Assembly: GCF_000003815.2 (NCBI RefSeq)
Contig: NC_049996.1
Span: forward strand, 16,066,258 to 16,130,257
Length of the DNA: 64,000 nt
Source of the DNA: Branchiostoma floridae
Taxonomy: Eukaryota > Chordata > Leptocardii > Amphioxiformes > Branchiostomatidae
Reading direction: 5' to 3'
Below the pieces are notes generated by a model. The model saw only the letters and a list, made by a program, of their open reading frames with translations, searched no databases and had not been told where the DNA came from. Position 1 is the first letter of the stretch, and each line of letters starts with the position of its first letter. The position numbers were made by a program, and so were the translations under genes. This document shows positions 18,355 through 31,300 of this stretch, piece after piece.

Positions 18355-19275
18355 ATGTAATCAACAGACTCTGTACGTTTGTGGGACAGTTTTAACAGAA
18401 TGGTGTGTGCTTAGGAGCCAGTTCCATACGTTTGTGACACAGTTTTAACATAATGATAATAACAGAATGGTGTGCTATGGTTAGCCAATTTTGTATGTTT
18501 TTTTTTATGGGACAGTTTCAACAGGATGGTACGTTTGTGGGACAGTTTTAACACAATAAGTTGATAACAGAATGGTGTGCTATATACAGTATGGTTAGCC
18601 AATTCTGTATGTTTGTGGCACAGTTTTAACAGGATGGAATGTTTGTGACACAGTTTTTACACAATAACAGAATGGTGTGCTATGATTAGCCAATTCTGTA
18701 TGTCTATGGAACAGTTTTAGCAGGATGGTATGTTTAGGAACCAGTTCTGTACCTTTGTGGGACAGTTTTAACAGAATGATGTGCTTATAGTGAAGTTCAA
18801 GTTATACTCCTGTCACATTATCCACGATCTTCGGGCGTATTGATGGAAGATCGGCCATATTTAAGATCGACAGAGGGTTGCGCATATTTTTCACCTAAAA
18901 ACCGTCCGTCACATGCCATACTTTGTACCTTGTACAATTGTTGTGCAATAAAGTTATTATTATAAGCCAGGATCGGGCGATTGCCGCAGAATCGTCGTCC
19001 GATCGATTTTCGCCAAATGTGACAGGGGTATTAGGAACTAGTTCTGTACGTTTGTGGGAGTCAGTTTTAACACAATAACAGAATGGTGTGCTATGGTTAG
19101 CCATTCTGTATGTTTGTGTGACAGTTTTAACAAGATGATGTGCGGTCAGGAACCAGCTCTGTACGTTTGTGGGACAGTTTTAACAAAATCAACTCCTTGG
19201 TTAAGGTTAGCCAATTCTGTATGTTTGTGGGACAGTTTTAACAGGATGTGCTATGCATGCATGTATTTAACAGGA
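18355..19275. repeat. ~90-bp tandem repeat interrupted by a MITE
   Basis: Units contain TCTGTACGTTTGTGGGACAG, TTTTAACAGAATGGTGTGC and TATGGTTAGCCAA. About ten copies are present, split by the MITE at 18804-19031. The last unit runs into a GC-rich block (19285-19480): GTGCGGTCAGGAACCAGCTC in a repeat corresponds to GTGCGGTCCAGAGCCAGTCC at its edge, so this too may derive from an exon boundary. Confidence 0.75.
18804..19031. mobile_element. MITE, 'TGTGACAGGGGTA' family (copy 1)
   Basis: About 228 bp, inverted ends TACTCCTGTCACAT and AATGTGACAGGGGTA; internal ATCGACAGAGGGTTGCGC and GTACAATTGTTGTGCAATAA. A close copy is at 62554-62790. Confidence 0.85.
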
Positions 19276-19284
19276 TGATGTGCG

Positions 19285-19480
19285 GTCCAGAGCCAGTCCT
19301 GTGCGTTCCCGAGCCCGTAAAAACCTCCCCGGGCGGAGCCTTGCTTTGATCTCGGCCCTCCCGGCTTCAGGCTCCGCCGCACCTTTTGTTTTGTGCCGCT
19401 CCAGTGACGCTGCTCGGGCTGGAATGTGAACGCCCCCCACCCCACCTGCCTGTAAACCCGACTCAAAATGCACCCTTAAC
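19285..19480 (-). other. GC-rich block, possible MAP3K2/3 5' UTR exon
   Basis: A short GC-rich stretch in AT-rich surroundings, upstream of the MAP3K2/3 start on the same strand. The adjacent tandem repeat ends at its edge. I see no clear donor, so a first exon is only a suggestion. Confidence 0.25.
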
Positions 19481-20699
19481 TCACGTACAAAACAGCTCTA
19501 CAAGGCTTTAACCCAACCTTAGACTGACAGAGCTAACCCTCCCGCAAACATAGTACCCAATCCAGCCGGAAAACATACACAGGAAAAACTGAGAAACGCT
19601 GTAAGGAACTCTTACGCCAACCGACCGCAAATTATGGCGTGTTTATTATGGTACCTGGCACTGGCCTTAAGGGGGAGGGGGAGGGACGGTTTTTCTCTTC
19701 TGTAAGCCCAGGAAAAACTACTGATATGGCGGGCTAACGCGAATCGGGGAAGGGGAAGGCGACCTACGGAGGTTTGGTGGTCTGAAATGGAGGTAAAACC
19801 GAGCTGTGGAGGCGGTTCGGGGCCTGAACTGTCCTCGGAACATCCGCCATCTTTAAACTACAAAAATGGTGGATGGTCTGAATCTTGTAGGGGCTTTAAG
19901 GAGAATTAAAAAATGTACAGAATAATGGCTATAACGGGGAGGTTTGGGGCTGTGGGAGGGTTGTTTGTTTGTTTGTATTTATTTGCTAGAGGCGTTTGAA
20001 TGCATTTGTGATCACAGTAAAAACCAGTATTGCACACTTACCTGACAAGAGTAAATATCCGCAGGTAATATCCACAGTGCAGTGCGCTACAGTCCCGCGT
20101 TTACAGCGCAGGTTCGCGGTCCTGTAGACGGGCCACACACACGTACAGCGCCGCAGGAAGGGTCCCACGCACTCTCGGGACGGTAGGACGGGTCCCACAC
20201 ACGCACAGGGCGGCAAGATGGTCTGGAACGAGCACTATTAAGGTTGGCTTGTCTCGATCAGTGCAAACAAACATGGAGAAATCGAGCCGCGGTAGAGGCC
20301 CGAAAAACTAGCCATATATCCACACAGAACGGCGACACAGGCGCACATCCAGGCATCCTAAGGGTGGGAAAACATCTCCCTCACTTCCACAACATTCCCA
20401 GAGACGCGATCTTCCTCAAAAACGCACAAAATCCCGCAGTTTTGCCGGGATGTTTTTGGGTTATATGTTCTGCTAAAATCCCAGGTCTGATGCTGTCAAA
20501 AACGCTACAAATTAGTAGTTTAACTGAGATAAAAATATTAAACACCATGTATGACAAAATGCATTATTATGATTTAATCTTTAATAGATAATATAATATA
20601 TGGCCAGTAGTAGAGAGATATACTGTAATATCTAGCTGTAATAGGTTTAAATATTCGGGATTGGGTGCGTGTTGCTGCGGTACCTTCCTTCTAGCTGAA

Positions 20700-20762
20700 C
20701 GGTGACGTCACCGTGTTTACCTCATGACGTCACCCAGCGGGTCACAGGGTTTTGGCGCGAAG
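20700..20762. promoter_or_regulatory. candidate promoter: two CRE palindromes and an E2F-like site
   Basis: Two perfect TGACGTCA palindromes (about 20703 and 20725) lie 22 bp apart and are followed by TTTTGGCGCGAA, an E2F-type site. It is 3.4 kb upstream of the MAP3K2/3 start codon and could serve that gene through a distal non-coding exon. No transcript evidence is available. Confidence 0.35.
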
Positions 20763-21390
20763 GGAAGGAGGATAACTGGGCTTTTCGTGATAATAGATGT
20801 TTTACGTCAATTCTAACAACATGATTGACATGGTCATCGGCCAGTTGTTTGAAGAATAGACAAGGCGAGTAAAAAAAACGTTTGGGTGTCTCCGAACCCC
20901 GCTTTGACGTAACCAACAGTTCTGCTATTACAACATCAGAGAAACCCACACACAATCAGAAAGGGTGCGATCCTTCTTCTTCCACTGTCTCAGAAAAAGG
21001 AGTCAAACCCAATAAATTGTATTTTAGCATTAGACTTAAGATAGTAGTTGCTGTTTACCATTGCTGAGCATTTTATGTCACTAGCCCTCGGGCAAGAATT
21101 TACAATAAACCTTTTCTCTTTGTTATTCACCTTCCAACTTCGAGTTTTGTTTTGTTTTATTAAAGATTTTACCTTGGTTTCATTCAGATCTCCGTTTATT
21201 AATAGTGTGGGCTGGAAAACATACGACCGTATAATGGTCAAAATGGTGGTGGGGATGGCCAAAATGGCATTTCCTGACCACAAACCACGCCTATTACTAA
21301 GCTTATACATCCTCCTACGCACGGTCCCCAACAGGCAGTTAGTAGGAGGATGAGCTTATAAGGAAGGACGCAGAGCACTATACGATCCTT

Positions 21391-21587
21391 TATAAATGCA
21401 TTTAAGTTCGCGGGGATTTAATTTCGCGGTAGCGGGTAAAAGGATTTTCGCGGTGGATTTAAGTTCGCGGTAACACCATAGACTGCAGTCTAGTACAATG
21501 TTTGCGGTGGTTTTAAATTCGCGGTGAAGTGGTCACAGCTAAAACCGCGAACATTAATCCACCGCGAACATTTCTGCATTTACAGTA
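21391..21587. mobile_element. MITE, 'CGCGGT' family
   Basis: Ends TATAAATGCATTTAAGTTCG and TTTCTGCATTTACAGTA, with repeated TTCGCGGTGG/CCACCGCGAA in both orientations. Same family as 47943-48154. Confidence 0.8.
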
Positions 21588-22174
21588 CATTTTGTACTAT
21601 ACTGTCAGTACAGTCAGTCTATACAGACTATGACTCTACGCAAAGGAAGCTAGACGACAATGGAGACTACAATAGTCTTTAATGTACAAAACAGAATACA
21701 TAAACTTAATGTTAAAACTTAGCAATTATTAATCCAAAGTCAAAATGCAGACCACAGTCAGTGGAGAAAGATGAAGAAAGACTGAATGCATCTACATGAC
21801 CTTTCAAAGACTGTAGATGCAGAACACAGTGAATGATGATGATGATGATTACTACTGGTTTCCATGGTTACAAGCATACCCTGCGAGACTGACGTTCCAC
21901 ACTCATGAAAATTTGCAAAGCTGGCTCAAATCAAACGAACCAACCACCGACAAATGGCACATATCACTGCGGCTTTGCAATCCCGCCGAGGAAAACTGCA
22001 GTGTGCGAGTCAGCCGAAAGGGAGCAGCCTGGCACAAGGTCTACCAACAAAAATAAACAGTCTGTCCGTAACGTAAATTACTCTATTATCAAAATACAAT
22101 GGCTCGCTCACTCATTCACTCATTCACTCACTCGCGCACACACACCTACTCGCTCACTGTCCCACTCACTCACA

Positions 22175-22350
22175 TGAGATTTTACTATAAGTCACTCGTC
22201 CTAAATGTGAGATTTTATTTCATGGCACTCATCCTAAATGTGAGATTTTACTCCGTGGCACTCGTCCTAAATGTGAGATTTTACTCCGTGGCACTCGTCC
22301 TAAATGTGAGATTTTACTCCGTGGCACTCGTCCTAAATGTGAGATTTACC
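22175..22350 (+). repeat. 32-bp tandem repeat x5
   Basis: Units contain AAATGTGAGATTTTACTCCG and TGGCACTCGTCCT. Degenerate relatives (TAATGTGAGTTTTACCCTAG, GGGCACCAGTC) continue at 22510-22550 and near 22745, on both sides of the SINE-like block. Confidence 0.85.
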
Positions 22351-22549
22351 TTTGGGCATCGGTCCTGAATATTTTTCAACCTTTATTTAGCCTTGAGTAC
22401 AATCCCTTCGGCTTAAGCCTGTTTTCGAGGGTTCGAGGAGGTCAAGAGGTCTTTCAATACACATATGGTTATTTACAGTAACACAATAATTCGCTATTCC
22501 ATAATGAGTTTAATGAATATTCTAATGTGAGTTTTACCCTAGGGCACCA

Positions 22550-22745
22550 GTCACCCGGATGGAGGCCTGGCAAACCTCCTTACCGTATCAGCCACACGGT
22601 GATTTACATCATTCACCCGGACGAGAGACCTGGCGCGTTCCTTCTCTTCGTATTCAGCTAGAAGAAAAGGTATGCCACCCCATAATGCGGCGGTATAACC
22701 CCAACGGTGCTGTTATACACCGTGTGACTTTGACTGACTGACCAG
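22550..22745 (+). repeat. SINE-like repeat (second copy of the 388-745 element)
   Basis: Same ordered blocks as at 560-720: CACCCGGATGGAGG, CCTTACCGTATCAGCCACA, TCATTCACCCGGACG and GAGACCTGGCGC. Confidence 0.6.
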
Positions 22746-22799
22746 TCCTGAATACGAGTTTTTAATCAAGCGCACTATCCCTAAATTTAAGTTTATTTG

Positions 22800-24600
22800 G
22801 ATAGCTTGATCATCCACAATTCCACACTAGGTACCTGCTGCACCGCGTAATACGTATGCGTTGTGCTGATACGGACACACGATTCTTAGCACTTCTCATT
22901 TGCTCCGCTAGGAGTCGCAACAACTACATGAATTGCACAGGTCAGTAGACAGACAGACCGACTAGCAGGCTTTCCCTGTCCTTGGTGCTAACTGCATCGC
23001 CTGTTCAGCAGCGATGCTGCTGAGATTAGCTTTGATTTTATTTGTATCAACAGTTAGCATGACATTTCTGCTACCTGTATTCTTCCTGTTGCCATATAAA
23101 TGAATATTTTATCATCGTCATCTTTATATATTTAATTCGCATTATTTTTCACGTCCGACTGAATGACAAGTCATCCCTGTAAGAGCAGCTGAAAATCAGC
23201 TCACCGATGCTAATTTCTGTCATGTAAACGGCCGTCGCCTTTCCAAAAGGTCGTGGCCTTTTCATGTTTATTAGAGCGTTCCATTATCAAGTGTACATAC
23301 ATTAGCATTATGCTCAATCCGCGACGTTTCGTGGCGTAGTTGATAAGGGGTTCGGACTAAGTCTTTTGACTCAGATTTTAACCGTTGGCCAAAGTGATAG
23401 TTGCTGTTTTAATTTAACACGGTACTGTCGTACATTTGTAACTGAAATATTGGCTTACATGCTGGTTTATAAAATGCTTCTTGTCAGCCCCCCCCCCCCA
23501 AAAAAAAGTTAAGAAACTCTCGGCTATGTTAAATATCGTACACCAACTAAACTGCTGAACTGAACAAATTTTGCCCAAACCGGGAAAGCTTGCACGCTAC
23601 CTGCCACTTCCTACTCAAAGGTCTCCAGATTGGGCAAAAAATTTCACGGAAAAGAAGGACTTTTGAAATGATTCTTAGGTGGCACTATAATCTATACCAT
23701 GTTGAGCGCTCCACTTCACAACGCAACTCCGATATCATCCCTATACTACAATCGGGTACAGATACACAAACAAACCCAGACGAGGTCTTCAACAATGATT
23801 TAATGATCTTCTGTGTGAGGAACGCTTTTTGAGGGATTTACACATTCCCCTACTTCTGCATCCCTCTATTGTCCATTTCTCCGGATTAATTTGTAAATTA
23901 GCACATATGTACAAATTTTGAACAATATGATAGGATTATGAGGCGTCCGTAATTTACAGATTCAGCTTTGATCCGCGGCGTCAGCCTCAGGCCATGTAGA
24001 TTTGATTATACAGATGGCTTCATTGCGCATCAAACCACCCACCCCCACCCCCAATACTGTGGGTAGTACAAAGCTGCTGCAACATGAGGAAATATGCGCA
24101 CATCATGCGCCGTAGATACAGAATATCGGAAAACTTGTATCAATATGTCAAAACATTCCAAGGTCTATTCCAGGTCAAAGATCTAGAAGGAAATGTGAAC
24201 GAACAAAATGGGAAATCTGTTGTTCCGTACGCGTGTACCATACTCTGTGTGTCCATTTGTTCAACCTTCCTGACCAATTAGATTTTTATGATGAAGGCAA
24301 CTTTTTGGCCCATTTTGTTTCATCCACACGCTCCCATCAGTTTTTGGGTTCCCAGGGATGTCATCCATATAATCAAATCAACATGGCTTCAGCTAGGAAA
24401 CCCAAACCAGCGGACCCTCAACCGCAGAATGGACCCTCCCAACAATGATTTATTGAACAAATACAGAACATGTCTAAAACTAAAAAATCTCATAACATCT
24501 CTGTAACAGAAAACGTGTTCAGTACAAACCTACACCTTGTAGTGACCACAGTCGTACAACATAAATTGTTTTAAACACGAAATTAGTACCTACGGGAGAT
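22800..24600. other. intergenic, nothing recognised
   Basis: AT-rich sequence with a poly(C)/poly(A) run near 23490-23506 and no conserved frame. Short open frames here have no recognisable composition or splice context. Confidence 0.5.
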
Positions 24601-24608
24601 CTCGCACT

Positions 24609-25225
24609 TCCTTATACAGTACCTTTATTTTCTCATCTCCACACGAAGCCAGAGCCACGGCAAAATTTGATGATGATGACTTCTTTGAGCTCTCCGTTGT
24701 GTTCTTCATTCAGCGAAAAGGTAAGTTTGTACGCGTACTGGAAACCCTGGCTGATTCTGGGCTCCAAACTATATACTCTGTCTCTGCCCATGACCACTCC
24801 CCCACCCCACGCAGAAGCAATAATATACATGTGTACATTCACAATCATTGATGTCAGTATGGCAGTGCTGGACGTCTTTTACTTCATCCTCACCCCTGCA
24901 CCAATGGAAAATCATTATAGTACATATTTACAATCATTTATGTACGACAGGGCAGGATGCCGTCTTCTTCCTCTTTCTGAGTCCCCTCCTGTCTTTTTCC
25001 TTGTCTTCAGTTCCCCCATCTTTTTCCCTTCCTGTACCCCCCAACCCCCTCAAATCTTTTTCCTCTTCCTGAACTCCGCCCGTCTTCCTTCTCTTCCTGC
25101 GCACAATATTGTCTTTTCCTCTTAATGAAGAACACAACGGACAGCTCAAAGAAGTCATCATCATCAAATTTAGCCGTGGCTCTGGCTTCGTGTGGAGATG
25201 AGAAAATAAAGGTACTGTATAAGGA
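24609..25225. repeat. inverted repeat with ~102-bp arms beside a gap
   Basis: 24609-24711 and 25124-25225 are inverted copies with only a few differences, separated by about 412 bp. The right arm runs directly into the 25226-25325 gap. In each arm one frame reads LNEEHNG(E/Q)LKEVIIIKF and (C/S)RGSGFVWR then stop. Either a true inverted duplication or a mis-joined assembly palindrome. Confidence 0.75.
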
Positions 25226-25325
25226 NNNNNNNNNNNNNNNNNNNNNNNNNNNNNNNNNNNNNNNNNNNNNNNNNNNNNNNNNNNNNNNNNNNNNNNNNNN
25301 NNNNNNNNNNNNNNNNNNNNNNNNN
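25226..25325. other. assembly gap (100 N, size arbitrary)
   Basis: Run of exactly 100 N, one base beyond the stop codon of the gene at 25327-31747, so the 3' UTR is not visible. Confidence 0.99.
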
Positions 25326-25326
25326 C

Positions 25327-28300
25327 TCATGTCTTTTTCCTCTTCCTGAGCTCCTCCACGGCCGCCTCGCGCTCCCGCAGAATCTCCTTCAGGCGCCGGA
25401 CCCGCTCGTCCTGGATGGTCTCGTTGGGTCGTGGCGGCTCCAACCGGAAGATCTTACTGGGCGGCAGGCTAGGGGGGCCCGAGGGGTCCTGCCCCATGGA
25501 CACGGTGGACTTCCCCAGGGGGGTCGTGCGCACCATCAGCGCTGTGACCGAGCGTTTCACCTGGGGGGCGGGGGGCTCGGGCGTCTCCGCCTTGCCCTTG
25601 GCGTAGCTGTGGTACATCTCCGTCACGGATTTAGGGGTGGTCACGGATTTAGGGGAGGGCTGTTTCTCCGCGGGTTTCGGGCGTTTTATCGGGGAGGCGG
25701 GAGGCGTCGCCGGTTTGGTTTCTGCGGGCTCCAACCGTTTCGTTGCCGTCTGGGTGACGGGAGTCTGTGTTGAGGCGCGAGGTGGGGAGGGGGGCACGGC
25801 CGGTTTGTTGGGGTAAACAACGATGTACTTTTGGGGCGTATTGACGACGGCAGAGTGGATGTTTGCGATATTTTTCAGGGTGCTGGCTGCGCTGCTATTC
25901 TGCGTGATGGTCTGTGCGCTGATGGAGGGTCTACATGGGGAAGTACCCGGAGCTTTGGAGGCATCTTTGAGACTGTAAACACTGTCAATCTTCAGATTCA
26001 CTGACCCTTCTCCAGCCTCGCTACTCTCCGGATCCTTAGATTCGACAGGAGAGGCTTCGGATGCGGTCTCCGTCTCCGAACCTGACCTCTCGTCAGTTCT
26101 TAAACTTCCCTCCGAGACTGACGTCACGCCCCCAGCAGTGCTGGTAGATGCGGTCACTTGGGTCTGCGTTAAGGCTGTGTTGTTGGATGCCGTCACTTGA
26201 GTCTGAGTGGCATGGCCAACAACCGCGCTAAACGTCACCGTGGTCGGAGCCACCGTATGAACGGAGGAGACCGTTACCTTGGCGGGGGCTGACGCCTTGG
26301 AGCCCGCCGAGCTGATCGGTACCTTGACGGTAGCCGCGGTCTGGACCGCCGCAGAGCTGACCGTAGCGGCGGCGGCGGTGGACTTGAGTGCGTCCACGGG
26401 GATGTGGGTGGTGGTGGGGCACGGCACCAGCTTGTAGGGTTGCCCGTTGATCAGCACGACGTTCTCGTTCTGCTGGACCATGGACACGTGTTTGGGCGCG
26501 GCCGGGACCGTGGAAGTGCCGGAGGTTGGCACAACAACTCTGGCTGTCGCCTGGGCCGAGACTGTGCTGGTATGTGGGATGATCATGTTAGTTGTTTGTG
26601 CCGGGACTGTGGTCTGTGGCACAATCACGATCTTGTGCTGTCCCGCCGACGTAGCAACCATTGGCTTTCCAACAGGTAGGGTCGTGTGCGTCTTCACGAT
26701 AGTGGGCTTGGCCGAGGTCGTGGATTTGACGGTGGGTGTTACCACAGCCACGCTGCCGAGGGCCGCGCTGGTCCGAGGGCCCAGGCTTTGCGTCACGCCC
26801 GTGGACGGCGCGGACACAACCACCAGCCGCGTGTTGGGACCGATCGTTAATGTTCCGCCCGGGGGAGGAGGGGTCACTTTGATGATGTTGTAGACAGCCG
26901 AGGGACTCGCCATGGAAGTACCAGGTACCTGGATAACGGTGCTGCCGGGCTTTACCGGTGTGGTTACGGGCGCCGCCGGCGGCAAAACCACCTTACCCCC
27001 GGGAGCGATGGTCGGCGTTACGGCGATCACCTTCCCTATGGCACCAGTCGTACTCTGTCCTCCGGAACTACTGATGACTGTTCCCGGCGCTACCGATGCG
27101 ACTTTCCCGTCCTTCCCCGGTCGGGCTCCACCGGCCGCTGCTGTGGTGCCGGCGGGGCTGAGCACGTGTACCACCGCCGAGGTTCCCGACGCCGCCGTCG
27201 AGCCGGGCTGCTGCGCCACCTTCACCTGCTGCAGGACGAACTTACTGTTACCGGCCGGCAGCTGAGAGGAGGAGCTCGCGACGGGGGATCGGACAGTTGG
27301 CTGCTGCACCTGTGTAAACAACAATAACACACATTTAACAACAAGTAAACAAAAAAAACAACTAGAATGACAACATTTTCCAGAAAATGCAGTAATATAC
27401 CTTTTGTCAAGCTACTTGCACATAATACTATTCCATTAAGCTCGTCATTATGTATTTCATGGTTGCTTTTTGTGCTGTTTGTGCGCCTACAATACAGAAG
27501 GCTGCTGTGTAATCTTTAGCGTTTTGCATCAACAGTTTATTGGAAACTCTTGCCCGCGGGCTGCCCTCATGGCAGAAGAACAACAAGAAAGACCAAGGAA
27601 GAAGGTCATCGTGGTTTGGAAATGTGACGTAGACCTTAATAAAAAGGAAGAAACAGCAGTTACCGCGCTTACCACCTTGACTCCCGCTGTGACGACCTTT
27701 GGCATGGACGGTACCATGTTGAGCGGCATGAGGAGGCGGCACTGCACGCCGTTCTGCACGACCGGCACCACCTGGTACAGCTGATGCGTCCCGTTAGCGG
27801 CGGGCGGGCTGGACAGCTGGGCGGTCCCGCCGGAGATGGACAGCTCGGAGGTCACCTTGGCAACGGGAGGATTGGATGGCTCTGTTTTTACCTTGGCAAC
27901 CGACGGCTCGGGTGTAACCTTGGCAACCGGCGGCTCGGATGTCACCTTGGCAACCGACGGCTCGGGTACCGGTGTAACCTTGGCAACCGACGGTTCGGAT
28001 GTCACCTTGGCAACCGACGGCTCGGGTTTCACCTTGGCAACCGGTGGCTCGGATGTCACCTTGGCAACCGGTGGTTCGGACAGCTCGGATGTCACCTTGG
28101 CAACCGGTGGTTCGGACAGCTCGGATGTCACCTTGGCAACCGGTGGTTCGGACAGCTTGGATGTCACCTTGGCAACCGGTGGTTCGGACAGCTCGGATGT
28201 CACCTTGGCAACCAGCGGTTCGGACAGCTCGGATGTCACCTTGGCAACTGGCGGTTCGGACAGCTCGGATGTCACCTTGGCAACCGGCGGTTCGGACAGC

Positions 28301-31300
28301 TCGGATGTCACCTTTCCGCCAGACGGGCTGGACAGCTGGGCGGTGCCGTCAGAGTCGGGCGGGTCGGACAGCTCGGGGGTCACCTTCGCGGCGGGCGGGG
28401 TGAACGGCTGGACGGTCCCGTTAGTGGCAGGCGGGTCGGACAACTTTGGGGTCATCTCGGCAGCGGGCGGGCTGGACAACAGGTCAGCGGAAGTGCTGGG
28501 AGGAAACAGCACAAGAAAGGATAAGAGAGATCTACTAACATGCATATGTGTGTAAAACAAGTTGCCGGAGGACTGACAGTGCAATTATTATCATATTGAC
28601 GACAATCATTAGAAGAAAATGATACATGAGATTTTCTCAAAGACGGAGCGCGAATTTCAAACAAGATGTAAGGACCGGGCTTACTAATGTCGGTTTTTGT
28701 AAAAACTGTGTACTGTGTACCTCGTCCTAAAATGTAAATTTGTAGAGAAGAGTTCTAAGGGTTGTAATAACAGACTGATAACACTGAGAATGGGCCAGAC
28801 GCTTTCGTCTGCGTGTGGATTAACATAACGCCGCAAAGGTCAATCAGTACGCTACGTACGCGTCATTGTCAACACGGAAGAATACCCGGAAGTAATGATC
28901 ATGGCAAAAACTCCATTTTGCACAAATCAACTTTTAAATATTTCATGGCAGATTACGAGCGTCAAACACAAATGATTGGATCCATTCGTCATGTTTTTGC
29001 CGTGCACTTCCGCGCTTTCAGGTTTCTCAATTTTTCCATTTTAGATCGTCACCTACGCTAACGTGGTGCAATGCTGGGCGAGATGATCGTTAGATCGACG
29101 TCAAAATAAACTCTTAAGTATACAAGAACGACGTGATCTATTTATTTATTCATTGAGCTTTTCCGCAAAAGTGGACGGTATGGTGAAACAGGTGTTCCTT
29201 CAAAACGTCGCGTTTAAGGCAACCATAACGATATAAACGTAACAAACTAATAAATATTCGATAAATAATGGTACAAAAGAAGAAACCATTTGAACTGCAA
29301 CACAGCGGGACAGTTTTTGACGGAGGTGTTCGAAATAGAACAATGATCGAACAGGGGGTGGGGTTTGGGGATCCATACCATAACAACAAATGGTACCAGG
29401 TTAACTCATCAATTTTTATCGTTTCTCGTCAGAAGAATTTTTGCTGTTTATTACCGGGCCATGTTTAATGTAAATTTGATATTTTTGAAAAAAAGATATT
29501 GCAAAACTCCATCCAGCGAGGTCACAAAAGCGTTGGACACCAATTAGCAAGCGCATATAAATTTCTCTTGGATCAACAGCCTACGAAATATATAACACAA
29601 ACAATTTTGATTTCGTTTCAAAGATTTCAATACGAGCGATCGCTCGATTCAATGTTTGTTCCTCGGAAGTTCCATGTGTCATCTTTCAAAGCACATGTAT
29701 AAGGATAAGTTATTATGTAGATTGATATGTTTCTTTCACATATAACCCTTCACTTCAACGCTAGCGTTCCCATAATTCATTTTATAGATTTCAAGACCCT
29801 TATTTGTCGTCACATGTGTACGCTTAAACAAGTATATAAGAGATTTAAAATGTTTAATTATGTAATTTAGACTTATTCCTTTGCTTACGTATGTATACCT
29901 TATAACAACAACGCTCCACTAGCACTCTCATACTCATAAGTGTTGGGGGAGACCCATGAAAACCCCTCTACTAGTTCACTACTAGTATAGGTTTGCCTCA
30001 TCTGCCTATTCTTAACTTTTACTGCTATAAAAAAAAATAATACAGTTGCGCGCAAACATTTGATAACTTAAGGTGGACTCTCATTGCACTTGCGGCACCG
30101 GGGCGGCACTGCGGGGTTCGTAGATGACTCGATGTATTACATACATAACTTATGAGAACGAATTTTCTTACGTTTGGTGTATTTTGTTGTCTTCTAAGTC
30201 ATACTTTTACGTATTACGCAATATCTAAATTATGAAAAGTTGCGAAAATAACACAACAGTGCCGCAGTGAACGAAGCCCGCAGTGCCGCACCGGTGCCCC
30301 AAGTGCAGTGAGAGTGCACCTTTACAAAAGGAAAGTGATCTCGATCCAGTTTTAGCTCACTGAAGAGCTAGTCTTCCATTGGTCGTGACAGAGAGGACAG
30401 ACTCTATGTACAGTATTTATAGGTTCATTGTACCGGGGAAATTCCCCTAGCTCTTTTCGACAAGCACAATGAACAGTGGACCACAGCTTAAAGTCCCGTC
30501 TTAAGGACTGCAACCCTTTCCGGTAGCGTGCATGTCGGGTGAGCGACACAGCCGGAATCGAACTCACGGCTTCTAGTTCCAGAGGCAGGGCTGCTAACCA
30601 CTGGACTACGCGCGCTATTTCAGAGACCATGAGAACGCCGTGCGGACATCTAACGCTACAATAACATACGCGCCGCTTTCTTGGCAGCGACATCTACTGA
30701 TCGCTCCCGGCAGCCGATATGACCGGTCAGGTCACATGTTTGATACGTCACGGGGTTAACCCCCAGATTGAAACGCTCGTTCGAGGAGTTTGCTGAGGAC
30801 ATGTTGGAGGCTTGTGTAGATGAAGCAGTCAAAAATATGTCCTCATTTTGTAGCTTCTATTATACGAACGACAGCATCCAAAGGGTTCGCGCTAGCGCGG
30901 CGCCATTTGATACCGGGCAAAAACAACTCATATTTCCAACCTTTCGTGGTGCAGGCTGCTTAATGCTGTGTAAATCTTTAGCGTTTCATCAATAGTTTAT
31001 TGGAAACTCTTGCCCGCGTGCTAATTGCGTGTAACTTGAAAGGGGACAAAACAAATAGTGTGGAACAATATAGCATGATGTGTTTACTCTAGTCTGAATG
31101 CTATCGGTCATTGTAACATGTTGGGGTCAACTTATTTTTAATGAATGATGAGGGATGCGCTCTGCTGACGCAACCTTACTAGTTAGTCTGCTATCAGTCA
31201 AGGAAAAACTATTGCATTTCTAGCAAGTTTACCTTAGATAGTCGTAAAAAAAAAACCATGAAAATCATGATTCATGACGAACCCCTTTTCTTCTGCACCA

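Noticed and set aside
20244..20591. 115-codon plus-strand frame (MACLDQCKQTWRNRAAVEAR start)
   Set aside because: No similarity that I recognise, composition drifts to AT-rich non-coding sequence; not enough support.
25404..27265. Plus-strand frames of 91-148 codons opposite the large Thr/Pro-rich exon
   Set aside because: Antisense shadows of a GC-rich coding exon; the minus frame has spliced continuity and a natural stop.
27784..28555. Plus-strand frames (LGNRWFGQLGCH and TLATGGSDSSDV repeats)
   Set aside because: All three plus frames are open because of the 33-nt repeat; only the minus frame joins to the neighbouring exons in phase.
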